A stretch of DNA of 64,000 bases, from NCBI GenBank assembly GCA_023376005.1, contig CM042150.1:76225365-76289364 (forward strand), written 5' to 3'. Shown here piece after piece: positions 1 through 10,333 of this stretch (its first letter is position 1; every line of letters starts with the position of its first letter). This DNA comes from Doryteuthis pealeii. Lineage: Eukaryota > Mollusca > Cephalopoda > Myopsida > Loliginidae. A program made the position numbers and the translations under genes. Under the pieces are notes generated by a model. It made no database searches and was not told the DNA's origin. It saw only the letters and a list, made by a program, of their open reading frames with translations.

Positions 1-440
1 CATGTCTTCATGTCTCTCTTGCAGATCTTCAGCATAAAATAACCGACAAAGGTTGACATGTAAAATCAAACTAATCAACCAACAGATATTTACACTTATA
101 TTTAAAAAATAAAGAATTAAAAATAAAGGAAAAAATTGAAGAGGGGTTGCAATGAGAAAAAGATAGAGAAGATATAACATTATTTTTCTTTTTCCTCTTG
201 ACCATCCAACTTTGTCATATCCACTACTTGTACATCTTGCCAACACACTGTGTTCAACATTTTAAATATGTTAATTTATAGTTTCACAAAGAAATAAAAG
301 AGTAATTATGTTATCTGAATTATAAAAAAAATATCAGCTCATAATATAAGGAAATGAATATAAATCTCAGTAAAGAGTGTTTATAAGAATAATCTATTAC
401 AACATATCAAAAGTATTTTTATTTTGGAAATCATCTTTAT
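1..440. other. Unassigned AT-rich sequence
   Basis: No reading frame, RNA gene or repeat family was recognised here. The sequence is AT-rich with short homopolymers. Confidence 0.5.
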
Positions 441-562
441 TTTTTAAGCTTACAAAATACTCAACATATGATATCTTTCAATGGACCAATCTCTTCTGAA
501 TTTCCTTTTTAAGCTTACAGAATACACTACATCTGGTATCTTTCAATGGACCTACCTCTTCT
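441..562. repeat. Two-copy tandem repeat, period 65 bp
   Basis: Positions 441-497 and 506-562 are near-identical 57-bp copies. Each starts TTTTTAAGCTTACA and ends CTCTTCT, and they share TATCTTTCAATGGACC. It is a simple local duplication with no coding content. Confidence 0.85.
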
Positions 563-623
563 TTATGTTTCAAATTCAAGTGTTTGTATTCCTGCATAGT
601 TGACAAGTAATGGTCATTCCTTT

Positions 624-700
624 TTGGTTGGTTGGTTGGTTGGTTGGTTTTATGGCATGTAATCCCTTGTAGAATTATTTAATGCCAAAGTTAATTTTGT
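624..700 (-). mobile_element. SINE-C 3' fragment
   Basis: A (GGTT)n run is followed by TTTTATGGCATGT and then a TATTTAATGCCAAAG-type segment. This is the minus-strand form of the 3' tail shared by SINE-C and the 5S-derived SINE elsewhere in the window. The tRNA-like head is absent, so this is a 5'-truncated copy. Confidence 0.6.
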
Positions 701-734
701 TGAAATAAAACAATACAAGAATAAGAACAAGAAT

Positions 735-1695
735 ATAAATCAGAAGAGAGAGAAAGAAAGAGGGAAAAGAAGAAGCAGAGAGGTGGGGAAGGGGAGGAAG
801 AAAATATACAAAAAATGAAGAAAGGGGAAAGGAGAAGAAAAGTAAGAAAAAAGAATTTAGAAGAAGAAGAAGAAGAAGAAGAAGAAGAATTTAAAAGGAA
901 GAAAAGAAATAGAAGTGAAGAAGAAAAGAATTTAAAAGGGAAGAAAAGAAATAGAAGTGAAGAGAAGAAGAATTTAAAAGGGAAGAAAAGAAATAGAAGT
1001 GAAGAAGAAGAAGAATTTAAAAGGGAAGAAAGAAATAGAAGAAGAAGAAGAAGAAGAAGAAGAAGAAGAAGAAGAAGAAGAAGAAGAAGAATTAAAAGGG
1101 AAGAAAAGAAATAGAAGTGAAGAAGAAGAAGAAGAAGAAGAATTTAAAAGGGAAGAAAAGAAATAGAAGTGAAGAAGAAGAAGAAGAAGAATTTAAAAGG
1201 GAAGAAAAGAAATAGAAGTGAAGAAGAAGAAGAAGAAGAAGAAGAAGAAGAAGAAGAAGAAGAAGAAGAAGAAGAATTTAAAAGGAAGAAAAGAAATAGA
1301 AGTAAGAAAGAAAAAGAAGAAGAATTTAAAAGGGAAGAAAAGAAATAGAAAAAAAGAAAGAAGAAGAAGAAGAATTTAAAAGGGAAGAAAAGAAATAGAA
1401 GTAAAGAAAGAAAAAGAAGAAGAATTTAAAAGGGAAGAAAAGAAATAGAAGTAAAGAAAGAAGAAGAAAAAAGAAAGGAGAAGGGGAAAAGATAAATAGA
1501 AGAATAGATGAAGAAAAAAAAGGAAAAACAAGAAAAGAGAAGAAAATGAAAAAGATAAGACTATAGAAGAGATGAAAAGAAGAAAAATTATAAGAGAAGA
1601 AGACAATGAAGAAGAAAAGGGAATGAAGAAGAAAATAAATAATTTAAAAGAGAAGAAGAAGAAGAAGAAGAAGAAGAAGAAGAAGAAGAAGAAAT
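735..1695. repeat. Polypurine (GAA)n tract with embedded minisatellite
   Basis: About 960 bp are almost pure purine on the plus strand. Runs of GAA/AGA alternate with a recurring block, AATTTAAAAGGGAAGAAAAG followed by AAATAGAAGTGAAG, present at least seven times between 885 and 1455. The open frames on both strands (Glu/Lys/Arg-rich on plus, Phe/Leu/Ser-rich on minus) are composition artefacts. Confidence 0.95.
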
Positions 1696-1704
1696 TTATG
1701 AATG

Positions 1705-2000
1705 ATAATCATTTGCAAACAATTATAGTTTCAAGTAACTATTCTTAATAGAAATAATTTATACTCAATTATATAGTTTCAAGTACTTATTCTGATTTAA
1801 TAATGATAATCTGTTACCTATCTAATACTGATAAAACAGATTTATTTGAATCATACATGGGATACTAACAGCTACAATCACTCTTGGACAGTAGAGTGAA
1901 CCTGGGAGTAATGTCACTGAAGAGATACTCCACACTACTCAGAGCACCAGAATTGCAATCTCAACACCAGATGTAGTTTAGCATGTTTGTGTGAGTATTT
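1705..2000 (-). repeat. Dispersed repeat R, copy 1
   Basis: This segment matches 40685-40830 in the same orientation (a shared AAACAGAT.TATTTGA block, then CTAAC). Its GATGTAGTTTAG stretch is the reverse complement of GTCACTAAACTACATC at 31231 and 39150. The left flank holds degenerate copies of ATAGTTTCAAGTA, also seen at 22975-23110. The family is not identified. Confidence 0.55.
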
Positions 2001-2389
2001 TACTCTTCTGCTGAGGATGTAGCTGGCATATTCTAGGCAACAGGGTTCATTCACTCTGGGGCTTTATTTCAACTGACAAGTCACCACTCGTAAAACTCTT
2101 AAATCATTTTTTGGGAAATATGGGCAGATGTTTTTTTTTTTTTTCTCTCCACTTGTCAAATTCTATGAACAATTTTAATGCCTTTGAAGCCTTAATTTAA
2201 AATAATACCTCAAAATTGTGAGAATCTTAATAATTGTACTCAGTGTTAGAAACAAAAAGGTACAGAAGAATAGTATTGATAGTTGATATATTTTTATATT
2301 ATTGTTATATTGAGGTCATAGATAGTTTTTAGATGTGTGCATTAACTAAGCTTTGAAGTCTGTAGAAATTGAAAATACTTTTGATGCTA

Positions 2390-2392
<3 letters not shown>

Positions 2393-2433
<41 letters not shown>
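2393..2433. repeat. (TA)n microsatellite
   Basis: A pure TA array that abuts the left arm of the 126-bp palindrome at 2436-2561. Confidence 0.95.
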
Positions 2434-2436
<3 letters not shown>

Positions 2437-2451
2437 CTAATGAATCAGACG

Positions 2452-2488
2452 AACCTACTATTAGTTTCGCATAAAGCTCTTCAGGGCT
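2452..2488 (-). ncRNA. Hammerhead-ribozyme-like motif (complete core)
   Basis: Read on the minus strand: AGCC (stem I), CTGAAGA, stem II GC/GC with a TTTAT loop, GAAA, stem III ACT/AGT with an AAT loop, UA (a GUA cleavage triplet), then GGTT, which pairs with AGCC through one G.U wobble. All invariant core bases of the hammerhead consensus (CUGANGA, GAAA, NUH) are present. Stem III is minimal, as in hammerheads described from Penelope-like elements. Activity is inference; the short stems could make it weak. Confidence 0.65.
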
Positions 2489-2508
2489 AAAATCTGAATT
2501 CAGATTTT

Positions 2509-2545
2509 AACCCTGAAGAGCTTTATGCAAAACTAATAGTAGGTT
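2509..2545 (+). ncRNA. Hammerhead-like motif, G12 mutated
   Basis: This is the sister of the minus-strand motif in the other arm: AACC, CTGAAGA, stem II GC/GC, then AAAA in place of GAAA, stem III ACT/AGT, UA, GGTT. Stem I AACC/GGTT pairs perfectly. Loss of G12, a catalytic residue in hammerheads, predicts an inactive copy. Confidence 0.55.
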
Positions 2546-2564
2546 CGTCTGACTCATTAGATTA

Positions 2565-2857
2565 TCTTTATTATTGGCTCTACTTAGGTATCGAGCACTT
2601 TTTACTTATTAGCTTTCTCCTAGCAGTTATATGAATATATATATATATCTTATATACATATATATACATATAAATTGTTTTTCTTTTGGACAAATAGTGT
2701 ACCAATAGATTATTTTTTTTGGTACAAATATCTTGGTCTTTTCTTTTTTTCAAAAATTTTTTTCTCCCTGGTTGATGTTTGGTAGTATATTTTTACAATC
2801 AAACTATTTGCTGGGTTTTTTCTCACCGCAAGGATTTACCAACATGCTTGGTATATT

Positions 2858-2862
<5 letters not shown>
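2565..2862. repeat. TA-bounded dispersed repeat segment
   Basis: The stretch near 2800-2855 (TTGCTGGGTTTTTTCTCACC, then GGATTTACCAA) recurs at 56715-56755 (TTGCCAGGATTTTTCTTACC, then GAGTTTACCAA). In both places it lies beside a CTAATGA.TCAGA arm like that of the palindrome. Together they appear to be parts of one element family ending in (TA)n. Confidence 0.5.

Positions 2863-2902
<40 letters not shown>
2861..2902. repeat. (TA)n microsatellite
   Basis: A TA array of about 42 bp, probably the tail of the preceding repeat. Confidence 0.95.
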
Positions 2903-2904
<2 letters not shown>

Positions 2905-3249
2905 TTTTTTAATGCCATCACTCTTGAGACAATGAATCTGCACCCAGATCATGGCATAGTCTTGGACAAGATTGTATAAAAGACCACCAGTTGACCATGC
3001 AGCAGATCTCCTCTCTTTATGACTCTCATGTTTTTCCAGGAAAAGGGAAAGTGCTATACAAATTGGTATCACTTAGAACCTCCTGATCCTGGTTTTGAAT
3101 TCTCTTTGACTGCTTGCCTACCTATAACCCTAGAGTGTCTTGTCTGCCTTTTCAGAATTTAAACTAAGTTGCTGAGTACATTTCTTGAAATTTTATCCAT
3201 TATACCACTTTACTCATAGTAAGAAGGCCAAACCTATTGCTAATTAATA
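2903..3249. other. Unassigned, AT-rich
   Basis: Nothing recognised. A 78-codon minus-strand frame crosses into the TA array and shows no family resemblance. Confidence 0.4.
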
Positions 3250-3254
3250 AGAAA

Positions 3255-3600
3255 AAAGAACTTGTTATCTAGTGGATTTTTCTGTTTTTGGCAGACTTAA
3301 TGGTGAAAATGAAAGAAAACCAAAAGATAGGCAAATACTTGGACCTTACCAGAGGATTAAAAAAACTGTAGAACATGAAGGTGAAGGTGGTGCCAATTGA
3401 AGTTAGTGCCCTTAGATGATGCCTAAAAGTTTGGAAAGGAGACTGAAAGAATTGGAAATTAGAAGATGAATCAAGACCATCCAGACAACAGCTTTGTTGG
3501 GGATTGGCTAGAATACTTAGAAGAGTTCTGGAGATCTGAGGAGACTTGTCACTCAGACTCCAGTGATTGAGCACCAGCTATCTGTGGTGTGAAAAACTTG
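3255..3600 (+). pseudogene. LINE-R C-terminal fragment (decayed)
   Basis: Broken frames read as the C-terminal end of a LINE polyprotein: a Val-Asp-Phe segment, a 'KYLDL.R.LKKL' helix, a Val-rich strand, then a helix ending in 'ARILRRVLE'. The same order of blocks occurs at 27906-28260, 28300-28620, 35513-35785 and 43060-43385. The RT and the endonuclease motif are missing upstream, so this is a 5'-truncated insertion with stops and frameshifts. Confidence 0.7.
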
Positions 3601-4836
3601 GAAGGAGTGATATGATGATAATAGAATAGTGAAATCATAAATTGACTTTCAGTAGAGGTCAATAAAAAAGATATCTACAATGTTTGTTGTACAGATACCA
3701 ATGAAGATGAGGACAATAGTCCCAATAACACAGATAATACTAATCATCAAAACTCATCTCAAACATTCAGAGAAATAGATAATTTTCTTTCTAATGAATA
3801 TGTCTTATTTAATGGTAAATTCTAGCATGCTGCCAAAAATATTGCAACTTTAACAGATAGAACTTTTGGTTCAAACTGTTTGATTTATTTATCTTTTTTT
3901 ACTTAGTTTTCAGATAGGTTTACTTTTAAAAACATGTTTGATACTAGTGTACAATATAATTGTTACTGACAAATATCCTACTCATATGACAAAACCACCA
4001 GATACTTTGAAATCATAATATTTATTCTTCTTTATTAATTTTGATTTATTTATTAATTATCTAAGAAAACTACTGCATACATCATATAAGATTTCAATAA
4101 TAATTTGATTTAAATTTTCAATGTATTCAGCTGGAAAACTTTGTGGAAATAATTTTCTAAATCAATCAACTACCTCTTTATTTACTTTTATAACACTTCT
4201 ATAAAATATTTGGATGTTAAAAAAATTAACTTTTCTATAATGATGTATCAATCACTCTCACGCTATATTAACTAATAAAAATAGCTATACTGCTAGCAAT
4301 AACCTCAATTCTTGTCTTATTTCAATTTAACCAGAGATTGGGTTTGGCTTACTTTAGTTGTATGTATTTTATCAGTGGGGGTTTTGTCTAGAACTTGTTT
4401 GAAACAAAAAGTGGGGAAAAGTAATTTATAAGATTCCTATTAAAAAGAACTGAATGTAGATTGGATCGTAGGAAATGGTAGAACTTACAAATTCTACTGG
4501 CCTTTCTGTAACATCCATTAAAACTTATTGAAATTCTTTGTTTTATTCAGGCTTCCTCAATTTTGATTGATTTTTCTGTATTGGAAGTTTTTTGTCAGTT
4601 TGTATTCTCTCTCTTCTCTCTCTCTCTTCTCTCTCTCCCTCACTGCAATTTAATGATATTTTATAGACACCAAGCTTCTGGTCAGGTAGGCAGAATATTG
4701 AAATAAAAATTGAATAAAACCAAAATACAACTTTGCATGTCATTTTACTACAAATGTCAAAATTTATTTTTAGATGTTTTTGTGTTTAAAAATCACTCTT
4801 TTTTTTCTTTTTTCTTTTCGTTTTTTATAGATTTCT

Positions 4837-4872
<36 letters not shown>

Positions 4873-5225
4873 TGCAGAGAATCATGGGAAAACTTTTTTC
4901 TTGATCAATCAGATATATATTCTCTGAAGTCTCTGTGTCAGCTTTGGTAATGTTAGCAATATTTATAGCATTTAAGTCACATTTTGTGTTTTAGTAACTT
5001 TGGTTTGGTAGATATTCTTTATAGTAATTTATTTTATTTATTTTATTAGTATTTAGATTTTTTTCTTCCTTCTTTTAATAATACTAGAATAGTTTCTGTC
5101 ATCTATAAAGGGATTATTTATTTATGGATCAACACATCTGTGTGTTGTTAAGTACAAAATTGTGGCATCAGTTGTAATGAAAGAAAGGCTGCATTCTCCT
5201 ATTTCACAAAAAAAGGTGACCTCAG
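3600..5225. other. Unassigned AT-rich stretch
   Basis: No supported gene. It contains a CT-rich run near 4603-4640 and a 32-base poly-T at about 4838-4869. Short frames here are uninformative. Confidence 0.5.
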
Positions 5226-5229
5226 AATC

Positions 5230-6261
5230 ACTAAGAACTACAGAAGTATAACTCTTACTGCCATTGCTGCTAAAGTTAATTATACCTTTCTTCTTGATTG
5301 CGTCAAACCTGAAGTAGAGAAAATCCATAGGAAAAGCCAAAACAATTTTCACAGAAATTGATCCACAACTTCTCAGATCCTGACTAGTTTTCAAAGCATA
5401 GAAGTGGTTTGAACAAAGAATCTTGAGGCAATGATACTGTTTGTAGATTTCTCCAAGGCATTCGATCGATACACAGAGGTAAGATGGAGAAAATACTACT
5501 AGCATATGATCTCCCCAAAGAAACTGTTACTGCTATGATAATGCTCTACTAAAACACAAAAGCAATGGTTTGTTCACCTGATGGTATCACAGATTTGACA
5601 ATGTTGCTGGAGTCCTACAAGAAGATTCATTAACACCATTTATATTTATAATATGCCTAGATTACATACCTTGAATGTCATTAAACCAATAAAAATCTTT
5701 AAAAAAAAGCCATAAAACTGGTGATATCCCATAAATACTATTACATATGCGGACTACACTGATGATCTGACACTTCTTGCAAATACATCTGTACAAAAAA
5801 TCAATGCTTCATAGCCTAGAGAAGGTTGACCTCAATGTGAACTCAGATAAAATTGAATTCATGTGTTTTTAACAAGGTGGAGGAATCTTGACACTGGATG
5901 GTAAGCCTCTAAAGTTATTAGACCAGTTCAGATACCTAGGTAGAAATATCATATGAAGGGCATGCACTGCTATAGACAGATTATTGATCTTATGGAAATC
6001 TGATTTCATTGATAAGATGAAGAGAGAATTCTTCCAAGTTATATCAGTGCTACTAAATGGCTGTGACACTTGGACTCTAACAAAGTGCCTAGAGAAAAAA
6101 GTTAGATTGTAGTTACACAAGGATGATGATGTTCTGTCTTGAACAAATCTTGGAAATACAACTTCACATGAAGGCAGCTGTATGTTCACTTGTCTCTTAT
6201 CACATAAATCATCTGAGTAAGATGAATAAGACACTGATGGGGAAGTAAGGATGAACTTATA
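5230..6261 (+). pseudogene. LINE-X reverse transcriptase relic, left part
   Basis: Frame-shifted reading gives RT motif A (ILFVDFSKAFD near 5430), a segment around the second catalytic site (a YTDDL-type motif near 5760, where YADDL is expected), a VNSDK.EFMCF block (5836-5870), a YLGRNI block (5930-5950), and a conserved tail block with CDTWTLTKCLEKK near 6060-6100. This order matches AP-endonuclease-type non-LTR retrotransposons. The exact clade (RTE or CR1/Jockey-like) cannot be settled by eye. Many stops and shifts make it a dead copy. A SINE-B splits it at 6262. Confidence 0.8.
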
Positions 6262-6568
6262 TATATTTACCAACCCCTCCGCATGAGCAGGATGCAACAC
6301 AAGGTCAATTTCTTAAGCGGAGTTCAGCAGGTTTGAATTCAGAGTTTTCCTTCTCCTAGACCAGTTGCCTAACCAAGGTTAAAGAACCCAGTCTGCCCTA
6401 CTATTTACCTATAGCTGGAGGGAGAGTAGGATTCATACCTTTCCCAAGGATATTAGCGCTAAATGAAATGCAATTACCACGTCCAGGATTTGAACTCGGG
6501 GCGACGAGTCCATTTCCCATGACTTTAACCATTACACCACATGCTTCCTACTTATGGATGAACTTATA
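6249..6568 (-). mobile_element. SINE-B copy inserted into LINE-X
   Basis: The 13-bp target duplication GGATGAACTTATA lies at 6249-6261 and 6556-6568, with the SINE between them (6262-6555) on the minus strand. The tRNA-like head is at the right: a B-box-like GAGTTCAAATCCTGG reads on the minus strand near 6486-6500. The 3' tail at the left is TA-rich. The copy is close to full length at about 294 bp and resembles those at 18545 and 19459. Confidence 0.9.
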
Positions 6569-6710
6569 AGTGACATTCTTCTGTGGATACCTACACATGA
6601 CATACCAGTGTGACCAATCAGCAAAAACCTACATCAATCGGCTGTCTGGATTCTGGGTGTTGTACAAAGTACCTCAGGATGCTAGTAATGCTAGTACAAC
6701 CTGATGATGA
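6569..6710 (+). pseudogene. LINE-X relic, right part (3' tail)
   Basis: The LINE reading resumes directly after the SINE-B target duplication: 'TFFCGYLHMTYQC' corresponds to the 'VLLWTPTHG' region of the other copies. It then runs to a TGATGATGATAG end. This confirms that the SINE inserted into a pre-existing LINE. Confidence 0.75.
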
Positions 6711-6751
6711 TAGTATATATACATATATATATATTCCTGCATCAGTTATAT

Positions 6752-6847
6752 ATTGCATGGAAGTAATTTTTTGACCCTGGGTTTCATAACTCTGATGAAT
6801 ACCTAAGAAGTAGTAAACACAGGGTTACATAATTACTTCCATGCAAT
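6752..6847. repeat. Foldback with hammerhead-like hinge
   Basis: The 16-bp arms ATTGCATGGAAGTAAT (6752) and ATTACTTCCATGCAAT (6832) are exact reverse complements. The loop contains CTGATGA at 6792-6798 and an AAAC box near 6814. The minus strand offers GAAACCCAGGGTC, a GAAA box followed by a perfect ACCC/GGGT stem III and a GUC triplet. TA arrays lie on both sides. The core is decayed. Confidence 0.6.
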
Positions 6848-6963
6848 GAATATATTATATATATATATAATATATATATATATATAATATATATATCAGT
6901 GATTAATATCAAAATATTTTGGTATTTGGGCCCAACCTTATGTTGTAAAACATGAAGTCTCAA

Positions 6964-7008
<45 letters not shown>

Positions 7009-7091
7009 GCAGAGAAAAATATAAATGAATAAATGAAAAACCTTTAGGTTATCAAATTATTATTTGATATTGTTAAGGTTTTTTATTTATT

Positions 7092-7130
<39 letters not shown>
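6848..7130. repeat. TA arrays with a short foldback
   Basis: TA arrays occur at 6856-6892, 6966-7003 and 7096-7129. Between the last two, 7018-7095 is an imperfect palindrome (AAATGAAAAACCTTTAGGTT against AAGGTTTTTTATTTATT). Confidence 0.7.
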
Positions 7131-7131
<1 letters not shown>

Positions 7132-7545
7132 GTAATTACAAAGTAAGGTCTTCGAAGTGCTGGGAATACAAGGAAACTGTGCAGCTACTGTCAACACAGT
7201 TTTGCTTGTGCTTGTGCCGGCCCCTGCCTCACTGCCATGCTTAGTCTTGGCTTAGCAAATGTTTCTGATGGAAATCTTGATTGACACTACCACCAAGTGT
7301 GAAGTTCACACAGTTATTCGGTTTCTAAAGACAAAATTAAGATTCATTGCTAATTAACAAAAGTGCATGGCAAGTCATGTATGGATGTCAAAAAGGGTGT
7401 AGGGAGTTTGCAATGACAATGAGGTTCAATGCTTCCTTGATGACATTGCTGCAAGCTGGTATGACATGGGTATACAAAAAATGCCACTGTGCCTACAAAA
7501 ATGCATCAACTGAAATGTTGGTTATCTAGAAAAATATATACATGT
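7130..7545 (+). pseudogene. Mariner-like transposase, internally deleted
   Basis: An N-terminal HTH block reads 'TTTKCEVHTVIRFLKTK' at about 7285-7340. It is followed within 60 bp by a C-terminal block, 'NDNEVQCFLDDIAASWYDMG' (7411-7470), and 'LCLQKCIN..VGYLEK' (7490-7535). These are the two ends of a mariner transposase; the catalytic D,D34D core between them is missing. The left end AGGGTAATTACAAAGTAAGG resembles a mariner terminal repeat. It is a dead derivative. Confidence 0.7.
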
Positions 7546-8019
7546 TCAAACTTTAAAAGGATGTAAACATCATTGACAATGAACGATAAATGTTTCTGTG
7601 ATTTCTGAAAATTTTCGAGCCCATGCCTTTAGGATACCCTCATGTATATGTAGTGTTGATTTCTATCGATACTGTTTATATTTACATACATTCCATCCCT
7701 GATATTAAACTATTTCCCCCATAAATATTACAAATGTGTATGTGTATGTGTATGTGTGTGGAGAGAAATATATAGAACCATATATATAATGAAAGAAAGT
7801 GAGATATTCAATTGCATATAGAATATGTTACTTATGTCTATGTTGAGTTTTCTGTCGTTGCCTACAGGATAGATTTCCCATATGATTGCTAGGAGTTGAC
7901 ATAAGTAGTTGCAATATCTATAAAGAAAAAGTCACAAAGATATTTCTATTCCAGCTTGCATGCTATAATGGGACAATGTTTGTCGTCAGCACATTATATA
8001 AGCCTGAGACAGCAAAAGG
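7546..8019. other. Unassigned
   Basis: Nothing recognised apart from a short TGTATG run near 7735-7760. Confidence 0.4.
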
Positions 8020-8480
8020 CAAATGCTGATCACAACCAGATATCATTATCCTTATGTCAGTAGTATGGATATCCATAACAATCTCTCACCAACTGTCCCT
8101 ATCATTCATTGCTTTTGGAAGGTCCTTTGTACAGCATCTAGCATTTGCACAGTGCTAATCATACTGGCATGCCCATGTGCTGCTTTCCATAGTAGAATAT
8201 CCCATGAGTTTGTCCTTGCTTCTCCAGCAGTAACCAACAAGTCTTATTAGGCTCACTCAGGTGTTTTGTGTGATAGGGCTAAAGTGGCCGTACAGCTACA
8301 TTTTTGTTGGTTGCTGCAATCACAACTTGTTTAATATCATATGCAGCATTCTTGGGCAGCTACCATCTAGCTTATTCTCCAAGTGTTTCATTAGGGTCCA
8401 AGTAGTGCAGCCATACAGTAGCACTGATACAATTATGACTTGGAAGAATTGTTACTTTGTCACTGCCAACCAAATATAAC
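8020..8480 (-). pseudogene. LINE-X C-terminal/3' end fragment
   Basis: The minus-strand reading shows the LINE-X tail: a 'CTTWTL' region at the right end (about 8440), then blocks matching 16609-16979 and 34901-35297. Shared landmarks on the plus strand are CTTCTCCAGCAGT, CATATGCAGCATTCTTG and AGCTTATTCTCCAAGTG. It is 5'-truncated and has stops. Confidence 0.8.
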
Positions 8481-8578
8481 CAAGGGAAATTTTTGTTAGT
8501 AGGTAAAATGGACCTATCTTTATTTGTATTAATGACACACAAACACATTTTCACTTTGTGTATCTTCATTCATGTTTG

Positions 8579-8582
<4 letters not shown>

Positions 8583-8635
<53 letters not shown>

Positions 8636-8783
8636 TAACAATATAACTTTTAAACAAGTTTTATTAAAGACCACAGGTAAAATTTGTTTTAATAGTTTTT
8701 TGATAATTTTCTTCTGTCTTGACATAAGATGACAGATATTGAAAGTTGTATAAAAATTTAATATTTTGCCAACATTGGTCATT

Positions 8784-8839
<56 letters not shown>
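8583..8839. repeat. (TA)n and (CT)n microsatellites
   Basis: (TA)n at 8583-8632, (TC)n at about 8784-8806 and (TA)n at 8806-8839. The last is the tail of the minus-strand SINE-A that follows. Tyr-Ile frames on both strands are artefacts. Confidence 0.95.
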
Positions 8840-8842
<3 letters not shown>

Positions 8843-9060
8843 AGTAAAGTCGTCGGGGCGGCCTAAAGTCAGTATCAGCCAATCAGCGAGGGAGTCTATC
8901 CCCTTTTCACTTGTGCTAGAACAAGGAGATTATTTTTGCGTCTGAGGTGGAACACCACACCTATCATCAGCTCCTTACTTTACCGCACAGATCCCTGTGC
9001 TACTCATACGCTGAGTTGGCGAGGACCGGTATCGAACTAGGAACCTTGTGGTTTCTAGCT
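8840..9060 (-). mobile_element. SINE-A, 5'-truncated
   Basis: The minus-strand copy ends at its 3' side in TAAGTAAAGTCGTCGGGGCG next to (TA)n. The body is typical (CTCCTTACTTTACCGCACAG), as is the B box (GGTTCCTAGTTCGATACC on the minus strand). The A-box end is missing after TTTCTAGCT. Confidence 0.9.
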
Positions 9061-9934
9061 GAAATATTAAGCCTAAGGGTGAAAATACATTTATTTTAAA
9101 TAACAAATATTTATTTTTCATCATAATCTTCTTTGTTAATATACTTAATTCAATAATGTATATTTCATACTTTATAATAGTTGTTTTATGGTTGAAAACT
9201 TGCTCTATTCAATGATTTTATTGTGCTCCCTGTATCTTTTGTAGTTTCCATAGAAATAAATGCTAGGCATTATTTTCAGATCACCCCTCATAGAATAAAA
9301 CACTGACAAGAAAAACACCTGCAAATATTCAGAAAGGTTAATGTTCCAAAAACTAAAATGAACAACAACAACAAAAATTAAAAAAACAGACCAGAAAGTA
9401 TGTATATGCTTGAAAACTTTACCATCTGTGCTTTGTATGTTTTAAGAAGTCAGTATCCAACTACAAAGAAACTCTAAATAAACTGTTGACTCTATCAATG
9501 TCAGGGCCAACAATTTTACAAATAAAAACATAGGAGTAAGTGGTGATCTCTTGAAGATAAATAATGAGAACATTGTGTGATATATAAGTTCATGTAAGCA
9601 CTTGAAAACCAGATAATTGCATATTTTATTCACAATAAACGATTAACAAAATTCAGTGAACGCATTTTATTTCTCTCCCTCTCTCTCTCTCTCTCTCTTG
9701 CTCTGTCTGTCTGTCTGTCTCTCTGTCTATGATTCTTTACTTTAAACATTTTGCTATGACACAACATTCCAAAGTACCAAACATTTGCAAGTTTGAAATC
9801 TTAGGAAAAGTAAATTGCAATAAGCTTAAAATAATAAAGCAAAAAAACTTTGATACAAAAAAAAATAAAAAAATAAAAATAAAAACAGTTTTTAACTCCT
9901 ACAAAGCACAAATTAGTTCTAATTCCTAATAAAC

Positions 9935-9945
<11 letters not shown>
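9061..9945. other. Unassigned AT-rich stretch
   Basis: No gene or repeat family recognised, apart from (CT)n/(GTCT)n at 9675-9728 and A-rich runs near 9840-9885. Confidence 0.45.
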
Positions 9946-9975
<30 letters not shown>

Positions 9976-10285
9976 AAGTACGCAAACAGTTTGTTTGATA
10001 TGGCTATACCGACAATTTTTGGGAGAATATGTGCTTAATTGAAATCATAACTAATTTGAAAATTAATTAGGTGAATATATCTGTTTAAATGTAAAGCATA
10101 AACAAATCAAGAAAAAGTCATTCTCTGTATGTACATTTCTGCTGATGAGGCATTATAGGCTGAAATCTACATACAGAGAATGACTTTTTCTCGATTTGTT
10201 TACGCTTTACATTTAAACAGATATATTCGCCTAATTCATTAATTATCAACTAATTAATTTTCAAATTAGGTATGACTTCAATTAA

Positions 10286-10331
<46 letters not shown>
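9940..10331. repeat. TA-bounded long foldback (arms about 110 bp)
   Basis: The arms 10032-10140 and 10170-10288 are near-perfect reverse complements (TGCTTAATTGAAATCATA against TATGACTTCAATTAAGCA), bounded by (TA)n at 9940-9971 and 10290-10331. The hinge at 10142-10165 reads CTGATGA, then a 3-bp stem with an ATTATAG loop, then GAAA: a hammerhead-like core. Stem III would have to be the long arms, with a mismatch, so activity is doubtful. Confidence 0.8.

Positions 10332-10333
<2 letters not shown>

Larger units (their letters stand above)
2436..2561. repeat. 126-bp palindrome made of two inverted hammerhead motifs
   Basis: The two 63-bp arms are nearly perfect reverse complements centred on GAATTC at 2496-2501. 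Each arm holds a CTGAAGA core, a short stem II and a (G/A)AAA box, pointing outward. Because the arms face each other, an RNA would fold either into one long hairpin or into two small ribozyme-like folds. No protein is encoded. Confidence 0.9.

Noticed and set aside
815..1114. 99-codon Glu/Lys/Arg-rich frame
   Set aside because: It lies wholly in the GAA polypurine tract; any frame through such a tract is open.
10142..10165. Active hammerhead at the hinge of the 10-kb foldback
   Set aside because: The core is present, but no usable stem I, and stem III has a mismatch next to the core; treated as hammerhead-like only.
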